From the NCBI RefSeq assembly GCF_025398335.1, contig NZ_JAODOO010000003.1, positions 124,001 through 188,000 on the forward strand: a stretch of 64,000 bases of DNA. Direction: 5' to 3'. Origin of the DNA: Clostridium sp. CX1 (GTDB lineage Bacteria > Bacillota > Clostridia > Clostridiales > Clostridiaceae). The first letter of the stretch is position 1. Each line of letters starts with the position of its first letter. A model generated the notes under the pieces. The model worked only from the letters and a program-made list of their open reading frames with translations, made no database searches and was not told where the DNA came from. Positions 1 to 11,962 of this stretch are shown in pieces. The position numbers and the translations under genes were made by a program.

Positions 1-662
1 TGTTTCATCTGAATTTATTTGGGTATGAATTCGGTGTTACTTCCAGTTTGCTAATTCAGTGGATACTAATAGTTATAATAAGTATAATAGCTATTGTATC
101 TACTAGGAACTTAAATAAGGTTCCTACTAAAAAGCAAAGTGTTGTAGAAATGGTTGTAGAAACATTTAACTCATTAGTTAAAGAAAACATGGGTGAAGGA
201 TACTCAGCTTTTGTACCTTATATAGGAACTCTAGCAATTTTTCTTTTATCTATGAACCTACTAGGTTTAATTGGACTTAAGCCTCCAACACTTGATTTTA
301 GCGTAGTTGCAGGTTTAGCACTAATAACATTTGTAGTAGTACAGGTAAATGCTATTAAGAGAATAGGACTAGGCCATTACTTAGGTGGATATGTTAGTCC
401 CTATGCAGCACTACTACCTCTAAATCTTATAGAAAGATTTATGCTGCCTGTATCTTTAACACTGAGATTATTTGGTAACATGACTGCAGCTTTTGTAGTT
501 ATGGAAATGATTTATGAAGGGTTAGGGCATTTAGGATTTATAGCGCAGCTAGCTATTCCAGTACCACTTCATGCATACTTTGATGTGTTTGATGGTACAA
601 TTCAAATGGTTATATTTATGATGCTAACAATGGTTAACATTAAGATTGTTGCAGAACACTAA
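1..662 (+). CDS. atpB: ATP synthase subunit a (partial, 5' end outside window)
   Basis: This is the membrane-embedded stator subunit a of F1Fo ATP synthase, which forms the ion half-channels against the c-ring. The reading frame is open from base 3 with no stop, so the gene enters from outside the window; the visible 219 residues begin FHLNLFGYEFGV, typical of the family's N-terminal part, so only a few dozen residues are missing. Several hydrophobic helices are visible. The essential arginine lies in SLTLRLFGNM on the penultimate helix. It is the first visible gene of the atpBEFHAGDC operon, and atpE follows after 62 bases. An internal ATT/TTG start near base 48 would truncate the first helix and is not credible. 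Confidence 0.96.
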   Translation, partial: FHLNLFGYEFGVTSSLLIQWILIVIISIIAIVSTRNLNKVPTKKQSVVEMVVETFNSLVKENMGEGYSAFVPYIGTLAIFLLSMNLLGLIGLKPPTLDFSVVAGLALITFVVVQVNAIKRIGLGHYLGGYVSPYAALLPLNLIERFMLPVSLTLRLFGNMTAAFVVMEMIYEGLGHLGFIAQLAIPVPLHAYFDVFDGTIQMVIFMMLTMVNIKIVAEH

Positions 663-724
663 ATTTTAGTTATTAATTAAAATTAATATAATACAATTAA
701 AACAATATTTAAGGAGGAAGAAAA

Positions 725-973
725 ATGGGTAACATCGATCCACAAGCTTTTATATCAGGAATGTCAGCTATAGGTGCAGGTTTAGCTGCAATAGGTTGTT
801 TAGGAGGAGGTATTGGAACAGGTAACGCTGCAGGTAAGGCAGTTGAAGGTGTTTCAAGACAGCCAGATGCAAGTGGTAAAATTATAAGTACAATGGTTGT
901 AGGTGCTGCGTTCTCAGAAGCAACATCAATCTACGCATTACTAGTTGCATTATTATTAATATTTACTAAATAG
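725..973 (+). CDS. atpE: ATP synthase subunit c
   Basis: This 82-residue proteolipid forms the rotor ring of Fo. Two helices are joined by the polar loop [14 protein letters not shown]. The ion-binding glutamate is E65 in FSEATSIY. Numbering happens to match the well-studied Ilyobacter tartaricus Na+ ring. The Na+ ligands known there (Gln32, Ser66) are Thr32 and Ala66 here, while Thr67 and Tyr70 are kept, so a proton-type ring is inferred. A strong AAGGAGGAAG site lies just before the ATG. Confidence 0.97.
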   Translation: MGNIDPQAFISGMSAIGAGLAAIGCLGGGIGTGNAAGKAVEGVSRQPDASGKIISTMVVGAAFSEATSIYALLVALLLIFTK

Positions 974-1025
974 TGTTTAATGACACTATTTAAATCTATG
1001 CCTGAAGGGAGGCTTTTGTAATAGG

Positions 1026-1505
1026 ATGGAGATAAATGTTCCTCAGCTTATTGCTACCATAATAAACTTTGCCATACTATATTTTATCCTAAGGCATTTT
1101 CTATTCAAACCAGTTAATCAAACAATTAGTAACAGACAAAATGAAATTATTAACAACATAAACAAGGCTGAAGATGATAGAAAAAAAGCCGAAGAGCTTA
1201 GAATAGAAAATCAAAACATACTAAGTGGAGCTAAAGGCCAAGGTAAGAGTATAGTAGAAGAATATAAAGTAAAAGCCGAAAAAGTTTCCACAGATATAAT
1301 AACAGAAGCTCGTACAGAAGCAGAAACTATATTAAATAGAGCTAAAGTTGAAGCTGAAAGAGAGAAGGAAAAAGCAGCTGATGAAATAAAAAATCAGGTT
1401 GTAGATTTAGCTGTTTTATTATCTTCAAAAGCTTTAGAAGAATCTGTGAGCGAAGAACAGCATAGGAGACTTATAAAGGATTTTATAGCTAAGGTAGGTA
1501 TCTAA
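1026..1505 (+). CDS. atpF: ATP synthase subunit b
   Basis: This is the peripheral stalk subunit, 159 residues long. It has one N-terminal membrane helix (about residues 7-28, [20 protein letters not shown]) followed by a long charged helix rich in Lys, Glu and Ala that forms the dimeric right-handed coiled coil linking Fo to F1. The length matches the usual bacterial b subunit. A GGGAGG site precedes the start ATG. atpH begins three bases after the stop, so the two are translationally coupled. Confidence 0.96.
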   Translation: MEINVPQLIATIINFAILYFILRHFLFKPVNQTISNRQNEIINNINKAEDDRKKAEELRIENQNILSGAKGQGKSIVEEYKVKAEKVSTDIITEARTEAETILNRAKVEAEREKEKAADEIKNQVVDLAVLLSSKALEESVSEEQHRRLIKDFIAKVGI

Positions 1506-1507
1506 CT

Positions 1508-3572
<2,065 letters not shown>

Positions 3573-3596
3573 TTTTCCCTTTGCGGGAGGTGAAGT

Positions 3597-4448
3597 ATGG
3601 CAGGGGCAGGATTAGTTGCGATTAAGAGAAGAATTAAATCAATAACCAGTACCCAAAAAATAACAAAGGCCATGGGACTTATTGCCACCTCTAAACTCAG
3701 GAAGGTTAGGAATAAACTTGAGGTAAATGATAAATACTCAAAAGCTTTCAGCTCTATAGCCAGCGAATTTGTTAAAGGTGCTGAAGAAAATAGTATTTAC
3801 ATACATGGTAATAAAGGTAAGAAAAAACTTTATATTACTTTAAACTCTGATACAGGACTTTGCGGAGGATTTAATGCTAACGTAGTAAACTCAACTGCAG
3901 AGATAATATCTAAGGATAGAGAAAATTCTCTTCTTATATCAGTAGGACAAAAGGGAAGAATGTACTTTAAGAGATTAAGATTTGAAACTACAGCAGAGTA
4001 CATAGATATTCCAGATGTACCTACTATTAAAGAAGCAGAGGCTATTACATATAAAGCGCTAGATTTATATCGTAAGGGTGAAGTAGGAGAGGTTTATATA
4101 GTATATACAAGATTTTTCTCTACTGTGAGACAGGTGGTTACTGTAGAAAAAATACTTCCTTTGGAGAATAAAGATACTGAAACTGATAAACGCTTTGTTA
4201 AGTTTGAGCCATCTATAGATGAAATGCTAGATGACATAGTAGTTATGCAGTTAAAACAACAGATATTAAATTATATGCTTCATGCAAAAGCAAGCGAACA
4301 GGGTTCTAGAATGGCTGCTATGGATGGAGCAACAAAAAATGCAAATGAGTTATTGGATAAGTTAAATCTTAAGTACAATAGAGAAAGACAAGGTGCCATA
4401 ACTCAAGAAATATCCGAAATAGTCGGAGGGGCCGAAGCTCAAAAGTAA
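3597..4448 (+). CDS. atpG: ATP synthase subunit gamma
   Basis: This is the central rotor shaft of F1, 283 residues. The N-terminal helix IKRRIKSITSTQKITKAM and the C-terminal helix with ASEQGSRMAAMDGATKNA form the antiparallel coiled coil that turns inside the alpha3beta3 head. Both ends are conserved as in other bacterial gamma subunits. It starts at ATG 3597 behind GGGAGGTGAAGT. atpD starts 12 bases after the stop. Confidence 0.97.
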   Translation: MAGAGLVAIKRRIKSITSTQKITKAMGLIATSKLRKVRNKLEVNDKYSKAFSSIASEFVKGAEENSIYIHGNKGKKKLYITLNSDTGLCGGFNANVVNSTAEIISKDRENSLLISVGQKGRMYFKRLRFETTAEYIDIPDVPTIKEAEAITYKALDLYRKGEVGEVYIVYTRFFSTVRQVVTVEKILPLENKDTETDKRFVKFEPSIDEMLDDIVVMQLKQQILNYMLHAKASEQGSRMAAMDGATKNANELLDKLNLKYNRERQGAITQEISEIVGGAEAQK

Positions 4449-5855
<1,407 letters not shown>

Positions 5856-5864
5856 TAAGTTACT

Positions 5865-5896
5865 ATAAAGTTAGACGGTTTACTGTCTAACTTTAT
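5865..5896 (+). other. Perfect 12-bp hairpin between atpD and atpC
   Basis: ATAAAGTTAGAC and GTCTAACTTTAT form a perfect 12-base stem around an 8-base loop in the 78-base gap between atpD and atpC. No U-run follows (ATATATAATAAAA), so it is not a canonical intrinsic terminator. It may be an RNA processing or stabilising element that lets atpC be made in a different amount from atpD; this is inference. Confidence 0.7.
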
Positions 5897-5933
5897 ATAT
5901 ATAATAAAATTATATTGCGAGAAGGAGATTAAT

Positions 5934-6329
5934 ATGGCGGATGCTTTAAAGTTAACTATCCTTACTCCTGAAAGGGAATTTTATACTGGTGAGGTTACAG
6001 AAATAGTAACTGAAAGCACTCAAGGTGGTATAGGAATACTTCCAGATCACATGCCTTTAGTAACAACCTTAAGACCTTCCGTTACAGAGATTACTGAAAA
6101 AGGTGGTAAAAAGCTTAAGGCATTTACATCAACAGGTATACTAGAGGTAAAAGATAATGAGGTTAGAATTCTGTGTGATACCTGTGAGTGGCCAGAAGAG
6201 ATAGATGCTAACAGAGCTGAAGAAGCTAGAAAAAGAGCTGAGGAGAGGCTTAATAATAAACAAGATATAGATGTTAAGAGAGCAGAACTAGCACTTTCTA
6301 GAGCTTTAGCAAGAAAAAAATTAATCTAA
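5934..6329 (+). CDS. atpC: ATP synthase subunit epsilon
   Basis: This is the F1 epsilon subunit, 131 residues, which binds gamma and can brake ATP hydrolysis. The N-terminal beta sandwich contains LTILTPEREFYTGEV and GGIGILPDHMPLVT. The C-terminal two-helix part runs from about residue 88 (NRAEEARKRAEERL to LSRALARKKL). An AGAAGGAGAT site precedes the ATG. It is the last gene of the operon and is followed at once by an intrinsic terminator. Confidence 0.97.
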   Translation: MADALKLTILTPEREFYTGEVTEIVTESTQGGIGILPDHMPLVTTLRPSVTEITEKGGKKLKAFTSTGILEVKDNEVRILCDTCEWPEEIDANRAEEARKRAEERLNNKQDIDVKRAELALSRALARKKLI

Positions 6330-6356
6330 ATTTAATATTACTAGATAATAGCTATA

Positions 6357-6391
6357 AATAACATAAGACATAGGTCTTGTGTTATTTTTTT
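6357..6391 (+). terminator. Terminator of the atp operon
   Basis: AATAACATAAGAC pairs with GTCTTGTGTTATT (13 bp, one G-U) around a 4-base loop and runs into T7. Confidence 0.9.
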
Positions 6392-6579
6392 GCGTCAAAC
6401 TATTTTATAAAGTAGTCACACTTTTCATAGTTAGGTTATATATTAATAATATATTTACAGGAAGTAAAGCAATAAAGACTCCCTATTCTTGAATAAGTTT
6501 TGGAATAATTGTCCATAATTTAATAGGGAAGATAAGGGGGTGACAAGCTCTAGATAAATAGTATCTTAGAGCAGCTAAA

Positions 6580-7272
6580 ATGAAGAAAAAAGTTCTTATG
6601 GTTACAATTATACCTATGATGATGTTTTTTTTGTTTATTACTGAGTTATCAGTAAATAGTAGAAAGGTAGATTTATTCAATGAAATTTTAGCAAGAACTA
6701 ACAGCAATATAGAGGAATGTGGTGTTACAGCGGTATTTACAACAGATATGAATAGAGAAAATATCGTAGATCAAATATTAAAGGGTTTAGATTTTTACGA
6801 TGGTTGGAATAGCAGTATATTAAAAAATGAGCAAACTTATTGCGTAGAATTTGGAAAAAATAGTGTAAAGGGTTACATAGAAACAATGCAATATGAAAAT
6901 CATAACATTGTAAAGGTGAATATCGTGAAGGGTGAAAGGAAGAATTCCTTAAGTGAGTTAAAAAGCAAATTGCAGAAATCTATAGGGAATCAGTACATAG
7001 ATATTAAATACTATGAATACTTAAAAGGTAAAGTAGAAAACAGTGATATAAAAATTGTAAATGAACAGATATTAAATGTTTTAAAGGATTATGGAGTAGC
7101 TAATATAGATACTGTTTCCATAGAAAATGGATACAGTACTACCGCTTACACAAAGCAATATAATTCAATTAAAAGTAATGGTAAATTGATAGACTTTAAT
7201 TACGCCGTATGTAAATACTCTTCAGGTAATTATATAATTATAGGTACACCTGAATTAATTGTAACATATTAG
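6580..7272 (+). CDS. ywmB: YwmB-like secreted/membrane-anchored protein
   Basis: This 230-residue protein is of the YwmB type (called TATA-box-binding-like only by fold; function unknown). It opens with a basic-hydrophobic leader, MKKKVLMVTIIPMMMFFLF, so it is probably exported or anchored. The remainder is mixed alpha/beta with no catalytic motif that I recognise. The identification rests largely on position: in Bacillus and Clostridium ywmB lies between the atp operon and murA. The ribosome site is weak at ATG 6580; the strong purine run TAAGGGGGTGA at 6532-6542 is about 40 bases too far upstream, so the exact start is uncertain. Confidence 0.75.
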   Translation: MKKKVLMVTIIPMMMFFLFITELSVNSRKVDLFNEILARTNSNIEECGVTAVFTTDMNRENIVDQILKGLDFYDGWNSSILKNEQTYCVEFGKNSVKGYIETMQYENHNIVKVNIVKGERKNSLSELKSKLQKSIGNQYIDIKYYEYLKGKVENSDIKIVNEQILNVLKDYGVANIDTVSIENGYSTTAYTKQYNSIKSNGKLIDFNYAVCKYSSGNYIIIGTPELIVTY

Positions 7273-7294
7273 CAATGGTGAATGGAGGAAAGAT

Positions 7295-8551
7295 ATGAGC
7301 AAAATAGTAGTTAGAGGAGGAAACGAGTTAAAAGGTGAGGTAAATATTAGTACTGCTAAAAATTCTGTGCTGCCTATTATTGCTGGCTGTATACTAAGTG
7401 GTGGTAAGTGTATAATAGATGATGCGCCAATGTTAGAAGATGTTTTTGTCATAAGTGATGTACTTAGAACCATTTGTGCAGGTATAGACATAAACAGAAG
7501 TAGTAACAGAATAATAATCGATAGCTCCAATATAGAAGAGTGTGATCCTTCAAGTGATTTGGTAAAAAAAATGAGGGCATCTTTTTTGATTATGGGACCT
7601 ATGATATCAAGGTTTGGAAAGTTTAAACTTTCGCTGCCTGGTGGGTGTAACATAGGAACAAGACCTATAGATTTGCATTTAAAAGGTTTTAGTGCTCTTG
7701 GTGCAGAAGTAAATGTAGGTCATGGTTATGTAGAGGCCTATGCAAAAAAGTTAATAGGAAGTAAGATATACTTAGATTTTCCCTCTGTAGGAGCAACAGA
7801 AAATATAATGATGGCTGCAGTAATGGCAGAAGGTGAAACTATAATAGAAAATGCAGCAGAAGAGCCTGAAATCGAAGATTTAGGAAGGTTCTTAAATAGT
7901 ATGGGTGCTAATGTTATCGGAGCTGGGTCAGATACAGTACGTATAATTGGTGTGAAAAATTTGAAAGGAACAAGACATAAACCTATATGTGACAGAATAG
8001 AGGCAGGAACTTTTATGATTGCAGCTGCAATAACAAGAAGCAAGATTAAAATTAATGGTATTAACGAGGAGCATTTAAAACCTATAATTGCTAAGCTGAC
8101 TGAAACAGGAGTAAAAATAAAGGTTAATGGAGATAGCATGATTGTAGATGGCACTGGAAGATTAAAACCTGTAGACATTAAAACTATGCCTTATCCAGGT
8201 TTTCCTACAGATATGCAATCGCAGATGACAGCATTATTATGTACAATTCAAGGCACTAGCATTGTTACAGAGACAATATTTGAAAATAGATTTATGCATG
8301 CTACCGAAATGAAAAGAATGGGAGCTAATATAAAGATTGATGGTAGAAGTGCTGTTATAGAAGGTGTAGATAGGCTTACCGGTGCAGAGGTTAGGGCTAC
8401 AGATTTAAGAGCTGGTGCTGCCCTTATATTATGCGGCTTGTCGGCAGAAGGAGAAACACAGGTTACAGATATTTATCATGTAGATAGAGGATATGTAGAT
8501 ATAGAGAAAAAACTTCAAGGATTAGGTGCTGATATTGAAAGAGTAGAGTAG
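7295..8551 (+). CDS. murA: UDP-N-acetylglucosamine 1-carboxyvinyltransferase
   Basis: MurA transfers enolpyruvate from PEP to UDP-GlcNAc, the first committed step of peptidoglycan synthesis in the cytoplasm. The protein is 418 residues, normal for the EPSP-synthase-like family. The substrate-binding Lys22-Asn23 pair is in STAKNS and the catalytic loop is LPGGCNIGTRPIDLH with Cys118. Having Cys rather than Asp at this position is the form that is targeted by fosfomycin. A GGAGGAAAG site precedes the ATG, and the gap to ywmB is 22 bases, so they are probably cotranscribed. Confidence 0.97.
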   Translation: MSKIVVRGGNELKGEVNISTAKNSVLPIIAGCILSGGKCIIDDAPMLEDVFVISDVLRTICAGIDINRSSNRIIIDSSNIEECDPSSDLVKKMRASFLIMGPMISRFGKFKLSLPGGCNIGTRPIDLHLKGFSALGAEVNVGHGYVEAYAKKLIGSKIYLDFPSVGATENIMMAAVMAEGETIIENAAEEPEIEDLGRFLNSMGANVIGAGSDTVRIIGVKNLKGTRHKPICDRIEAGTFMIAAAITRSKIKINGINEEHLKPIIAKLTETGVKIKVNGDSMIVDGTGRLKPVDIKTMPYPGFPTDMQSQMTALLCTIQGTSIVTETIFENRFMHATEMKRMGANIKIDGRSAVIEGVDRLTGAEVRATDLRAGAALILCGLSAEGETQVTDIYHVDRGYVDIEKKLQGLGADIERVE

Positions 8552-8583
8552 ATATCAGTGGTATAATGGTATATGCTATGAAG

Positions 8584-8622
8584 GAGAAGGTTATTAAGAA
8601 TACCTTCTCTCAGCCTGTTTTT
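8584..8622 (+). terminator. Probable terminator after murA
   Basis: GAGAAGGT and ACCTTCTC form an 8-bp stem with a partly pairing loop; a T5 run follows seven bases later. The separation from the T-run makes it moderate. Confidence 0.5.
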
Positions 8623-8660
8623 CACATATAGCTCAATAGCTAAAATAAGCACTTTAATAT

Positions 8661-8691
8661 TGTTGAAATAGAAACAAAAGTTTAATATAAT
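8661..8691 (+). promoter_or_regulatory. marR promoter with overlapping operator
   Basis: A near-consensus sigma-A promoter, TTGAAA (8663-8668), 17 bp, TATAAT (8686-8691), lies 33 bases before marR. The 16-mer TGTTGAAATAGAAACA (8661-8676) covers the -35 box and resembles two sites in front of the downstream MFS gene (9274-9289 and 9310-9325). This fits autoregulation by the MarR protein. Confidence 0.75.
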
Positions 8692-8724
8692 ATTGTTAAT
8701 GCACCAATAGATGGGAGGAAGGTC

Positions 8725-9198
8725 ATGAACAAAGAAGAACAGGTGATGATGGTTTTCAGGGAGTTATTTAACAAAATCGCCTGGCTTAATAAGTTTAAGA
8801 TGGAAGAAAGTCTTAAAGATTATAAGCCTTCTGAAGTACATTACATCGAATGCATTGGAAGAAATGTAGATTCTAACGTGACAAAACTTGCGGAGTCTCT
8901 TTATATGACTAGGGGCGCCATAAGTAAAATGACCAAGAAACTCATAGAAAAAGGCATTATCGAAAGCTACCAGAAACCGGATAACAAGAAAGAAATTTAT
9001 TTCCAGCTTACTGAAAAAGGGCAAAAAATTTATAAAGTCCATGAGGAACTGCACAAAGAGTTTCAAGAGAGGGATAAAGCCGTATTTGATCAGGTAACTG
9101 AGGAACAGTTTGATGGTATGCTTAGCTTCGTAGAAAATTATAGTAACCATTTAGATGCAGAAATAAAGAAACTAGGTGTAGATATTAAGTCGGAATAA
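8725..9198 (+). CDS. MarR-family transcriptional regulator
   Basis: This 157-residue protein has the MarR winged-helix layout: N-terminal dimerisation helix, DNA-reading helix in NVTKLAESLYMTRGAISKMT, wing around KPDNKKEIYFQLTEKG, and a C-terminal helix. MarR proteins are dimeric repressors released by small ligands. It starts at ATG 8725 with GGGAGGAAGG. It directly precedes an MFS exporter, and both genes share a 16-bp operator motif, so it most likely represses itself and the pump. The pair interrupts the otherwise conserved murA-spoIID order. The ligand is unknown. Confidence 0.9.
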   Translation: MNKEEQVMMVFRELFNKIAWLNKFKMEESLKDYKPSEVHYIECIGRNVDSNVTKLAESLYMTRGAISKMTKKLIEKGIIESYQKPDNKKEIYFQLTEKGQKIYKVHEELHKEFQERDKAVFDQVTEEQFDGMLSFVENYSNHLDAEIKKLGVDIKSE

Positions 9199-9225
9199 AT
9201 TTGAATAATGAAAATGAAACCACAG

Positions 9226-9262
9226 GCAGCTAAGCTCTATTGAGAACAGGCTGCATTTTTTA
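9226..9262 (+). terminator. Probable terminator or attenuator between marR and MFS
   Basis: GCAGC and GCTGC close a hairpin whose interior also pairs (CTC with GAG), followed by T6. The stem is short, so it may be partial. Confidence 0.5.
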
Positions 9263-9273
9263 TTTTTAATTTT

Positions 9274-9325
9274 TGTTGATTAGGAAACAAAAATGCGATA
9301 TTATAAATATGTTTCCAAGGAAACA
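9274..9325 (+). promoter_or_regulatory. MFS promoter with two operator copies
   Basis: The promoter is TTGATT (9276-9281), 17 bp, TATTAT (9299-9304). TGTTGATTAGGAAACA (9274-9289) overlaps the -35 box and TGTTTCCAAGGAAACA (9310-9325), a perfect 7-2-7 inverted repeat, lies over the transcription start. The two sites are exactly 36 bp apart. They match the site at 8661-8676 in front of marR (consensus TGTTnnnnAGGAAACA), as expected for binding by the MarR protein. Confidence 0.78.
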
Positions 9326-9354
9326 AAATTATAACTTTTGAGGGGAGAATTTAA

Positions 9355-10587
9355 ATGTCCATATTTAAATCACATAATGAACATAACACAGAACAAATCG
9401 TAGATAAGCACGCTTTAGTATTCGGTATTATCTCTGTATTTCTTTGCGGAATAGGCTTCAGTATCATAGCGCCGGTCGTACCATTCTTAGTGCAGCCTTA
9501 TACAAGTAGTCCAGGAGAACAAGCTATAATTGTTACAATGCTGACCTCTGTTTATGCAGTCTGCATGTTTTTTGCGGCCCCCGTACTTGGAGCTTTGAGC
9601 GACAAATATGGCCGTCGTCCATTGCTCTTAGTATGCCTTTTAGGTTCCGCAATTGGGTACTTAGTTTTTGGCATAGGAGGAGCTCTATGGGTGCTATTTG
9701 CTGGGCGCATAATAGAAGGTATAACAGGCGGGACCATAAGCACTATCTTCGCATATTTTGCAGACATCATTCCTCCAAAGCAGAGAACAAAATACTTTGG
9801 ATGGGTGAGTGCAGTTGTAGGTGTGGGCACCGTCATTGGCCCAACTCTAGGCGGATTACTTGCCAAGTTTGGTTATTTTGTACCCATGTATTTTGGAGCA
9901 ATAATTACTTTAGTGAATGTTGTCTATGGATTCTTTTTTATGCCTGAGAGCCTTGACAAGGATAGTAGACTGAAAGAGATTACCTTTGTAAGACTGAATC
10001 CATTTACACAACTTGCAAAGGTACTTTCCATGAAAAGCTTAAAAAGGCTACTTATTTCAGCGTTCTTACTTTGGGTACCTAACGGATCTTTACAGGCGAT
10101 TTTTTCACAATTTACAATGGATACTTTCAGCTTTCAGCCTGCACTAATTGGACTTATGTTTTCAATTATGGGCTTTCAAGACATCATTTCACAAGGGTTC
10201 ATAATGCCAAAGCTTTTGATAAAATTTAGTGATAAACAGATAGCAATTCTTGGAATGGCTTCGGAGATTATAGGTTACAGTCTTATTGCGTTATCTGCTT
10301 TATTCTCATTCTATCCTCTTTTTGTCGCAGGAATGTTTATATTTGGTTTTGGTGACTCGATATTTGGGCCTTCATTCAATGGGATGCTCTCCAAATCTGT
10401 TGATTCCAGTGAACAAGGAAGGGTTCAAGGAGGTAGCCAATCTATCCAAGCTTTAGCAAGAATGATTGGGCCTATCATTGGAGGCCAAATCTATGTATCA
10501 CTTGGTCATGCTGCACCTGCTTTTATGGGTATGATCTTTATAGCAGCGGCGATACCAGTTTTGTATAAGGAGAATTACCTTAGATGA
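9355..10587 (+). CDS. MFS drug:H+ antiporter, 12-helix (DHA1-like)
   Basis: This 410-residue inner-membrane transporter has 12 predicted helices in two halves. The MFS motif A lies in the loop between helices 2 and 3 (GALSDKYGRRPLLL), and the helix-5 region GVGTVIGPTLGGLLA looks like the antiporter motif C of TetA-like exporters. The substrate cannot be read from sequence. It starts at ATG 9355 behind GAGGGGAG. Codon choice is more mixed (GCG, CCC, CGT) than in the AGA/AAA-rich neighbours, which with the broken synteny suggests acquisition with marR. Confidence 0.9.
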   Translation: MSIFKSHNEHNTEQIVDKHALVFGIISVFLCGIGFSIIAPVVPFLVQPYTSSPGEQAIIVTMLTSVYAVCMFFAAPVLGALSDKYGRRPLLLVCLLGSAIGYLVFGIGGALWVLFAGRIIEGITGGTISTIFAYFADIIPPKQRTKYFGWVSAVVGVGTVIGPTLGGLLAKFGYFVPMYFGAIITLVNVVYGFFFMPESLDKDSRLKEITFVRLNPFTQLAKVLSMKSLKRLLISAFLLWVPNGSLQAIFSQFTMDTFSFQPALIGLMFSIMGFQDIISQGFIMPKLLIKFSDKQIAILGMASEIIGYSLIALSALFSFYPLFVAGMFIFGFGDSIFGPSFNGMLSKSVDSSEQGRVQGGSQSIQALARMIGPIIGGQIYVSLGHAAPAFMGMIFIAAAIPVLYKENYLR

Positions 10588-10652
10588 TCTTTAAATAAAC
10601 AAGCTTTAGTTTTTAAGTTGGTTATGGTTTTGTAATATGGTAGTAATATTTT

Positions 10653-10680
10653 TAGACAATCAAAAATAAACTTATACTAT
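10653..10680 (+). promoter_or_regulatory. Possible promoter of spoIID
   Basis: TAGACA, 16 bp, TACTAT lies 30 bases before spoIID. The match is to sigma-A; I could not find a convincing sigma-E (GAATATT/CATACAAT-like) promoter, which would be expected for a mother-cell gene. Weak. Confidence 0.3.
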
Positions 10681-10710
10681 ATTTCACTAAAGATTGTCGG
10701 GGGGTAAGAT

Positions 10711-11766
10711 ATGAGGAGAGTAACAATTTCAATACACTTAAAGAGATTTTTTATAGTAATATTAATGGGTGTTATTTTTATAGTAGCTCTATCTTTCATT
10801 ATGGTAGGTGTAGGACAAGGTGAAGGTGCTTTTAGCAAATCAATTATACCTAAGTTTTTAATGAGATCAAATAATATAGTATTTAATAAAACTAGTGGTG
10901 AACCTGTGATTAAAGTTTACATAACTAAGGAGAATAAAGTAGAGAAGATGTTGCTTGAAGACTATGTAATAGGTGTTGTTGCAGCAGAGATGCCTGCAGA
11001 ATTTTCATTAGAAGCCTTAAAAGCTCAAGCAGTTGCCGCTAGAACCTTTGGGCTTGCACATATGGAGGATTACGGTGGAAGGAGTTATAAGAGTAATACA
11101 GGAGCTAATGTTTGTGATACTGTTCAATGTCAGGTATTTATGAATAAAGAAGAAAGGTTAAGTTCGTGGCCTAAAAGTAAAAGAGATGAGTATTGGAGCA
11201 AAATTACTGATGCAGTAAAGCAGACCTCAGGAGAAATTCTAACTATTGATGGAGAGCTTGTTATGGAGCCATATTACTTCGCTATCAGCAGTGGTAAAAC
11301 AGAGGATGGCATGGATGCTTTTTCACAGGATATACCATACTTGAAGAGTGTAAGCAGTCCTGGCGAGGAAGTAGCACCAAAGTTTAAAAGTACAGTCAAG
11401 TTATCCTATAAAGAATTCATAAATAAGATAGACTCACAATACTCAAGTTCAGGATTGACACTTGCAACAGTAAAAAATCAGGTGACTATAGTAAACAGGA
11501 CAGAGGGTGGTGCGGTAAAAACCATCAAGGTTGGTAAGGTGACAATGTCTGGAAGTAAGTTCAGAAGCATTATGGGATTGAATTCAGCTAATTTTAGCAT
11601 TAAGTTTAATGTGAATACAGTAGAAATAAACTGCGTAGGATATGGACACGGTGTAGGAATGAGTCAGTGGGGAGCTAATGCAATGGGAAAGCAAGGTAAA
11701 GGATATCAAGATATATTAAAGCATTACTATAGCGGTATAGATATTAAAAAAATTAATACACAATAA
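10711..11766 (+). CDS. spoIID: Stage II sporulation protein D
   Basis: SpoIID is the membrane-anchored lytic transglycosylase that, with SpoIIM and SpoIIP, degrades septal peptidoglycan during engulfment of the forespore. The 351-residue protein has one N-terminal membrane helix (about 11-35), then the SpoIID domain. EDYVIGVVAAEMPAEF holds the likely catalytic Glu93, CDTVQCQVF the paired cysteines, and GYGHGVGMSQWGANAM the conserved C-terminal signature. The ribosome site is CGGGGGGTAAG. It is normally next to murA; here a marR-MFS pair lies between. Confidence 0.96.
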   Translation: MRRVTISIHLKRFFIVILMGVIFIVALSFIMVGVGQGEGAFSKSIIPKFLMRSNNIVFNKTSGEPVIKVYITKENKVEKMLLEDYVIGVVAAEMPAEFSLEALKAQAVAARTFGLAHMEDYGGRSYKSNTGANVCDTVQCQVFMNKEERLSSWPKSKRDEYWSKITDAVKQTSGEILTIDGELVMEPYYFAISSGKTEDGMDAFSQDIPYLKSVSSPGEEVAPKFKSTVKLSYKEFINKIDSQYSSSGLTLATVKNQVTIVNRTEGGAVKTIKVGKVTMSGSKFRSIMGLNSANFSIKFNVNTVEINCVGYGHGVGMSQWGANAMGKQGKGYQDILKHYYSGIDIKKINTQ

Positions 11767-11828
11767 AGTAGCGTTTGTTTAAGCTGTGTTTACCTTTACT
11801 AGACACTAGGCAATCACAAAGCAAGTTG

Positions 11829-11866
11829 AAGGAGTAATAACTTTAGGGAGTTTTACTCCTTTTTTG
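11829..11866 (+). terminator. Terminator after spoIID
   Basis: AAGGAGTAA and TTACTCCTT form a 9-bp stem followed by T5. Confidence 0.82.
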
Positions 11867-11962
11867 TTTTGTCAAAAAAACATGAAAATAATAGAAAAAA
11901 TTTTTTGTAAATTATGTATTTTTTACTACTCTCTGGACAAACTACAAAAAGGAGGTGTTCGT

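Noticed and set aside
11864-11962. Upstream extension of SpoIIQ
   Set aside because: The frame is open but runs through the spoIID terminator; a strong AAAGGAGGTG sets the start at 11963.
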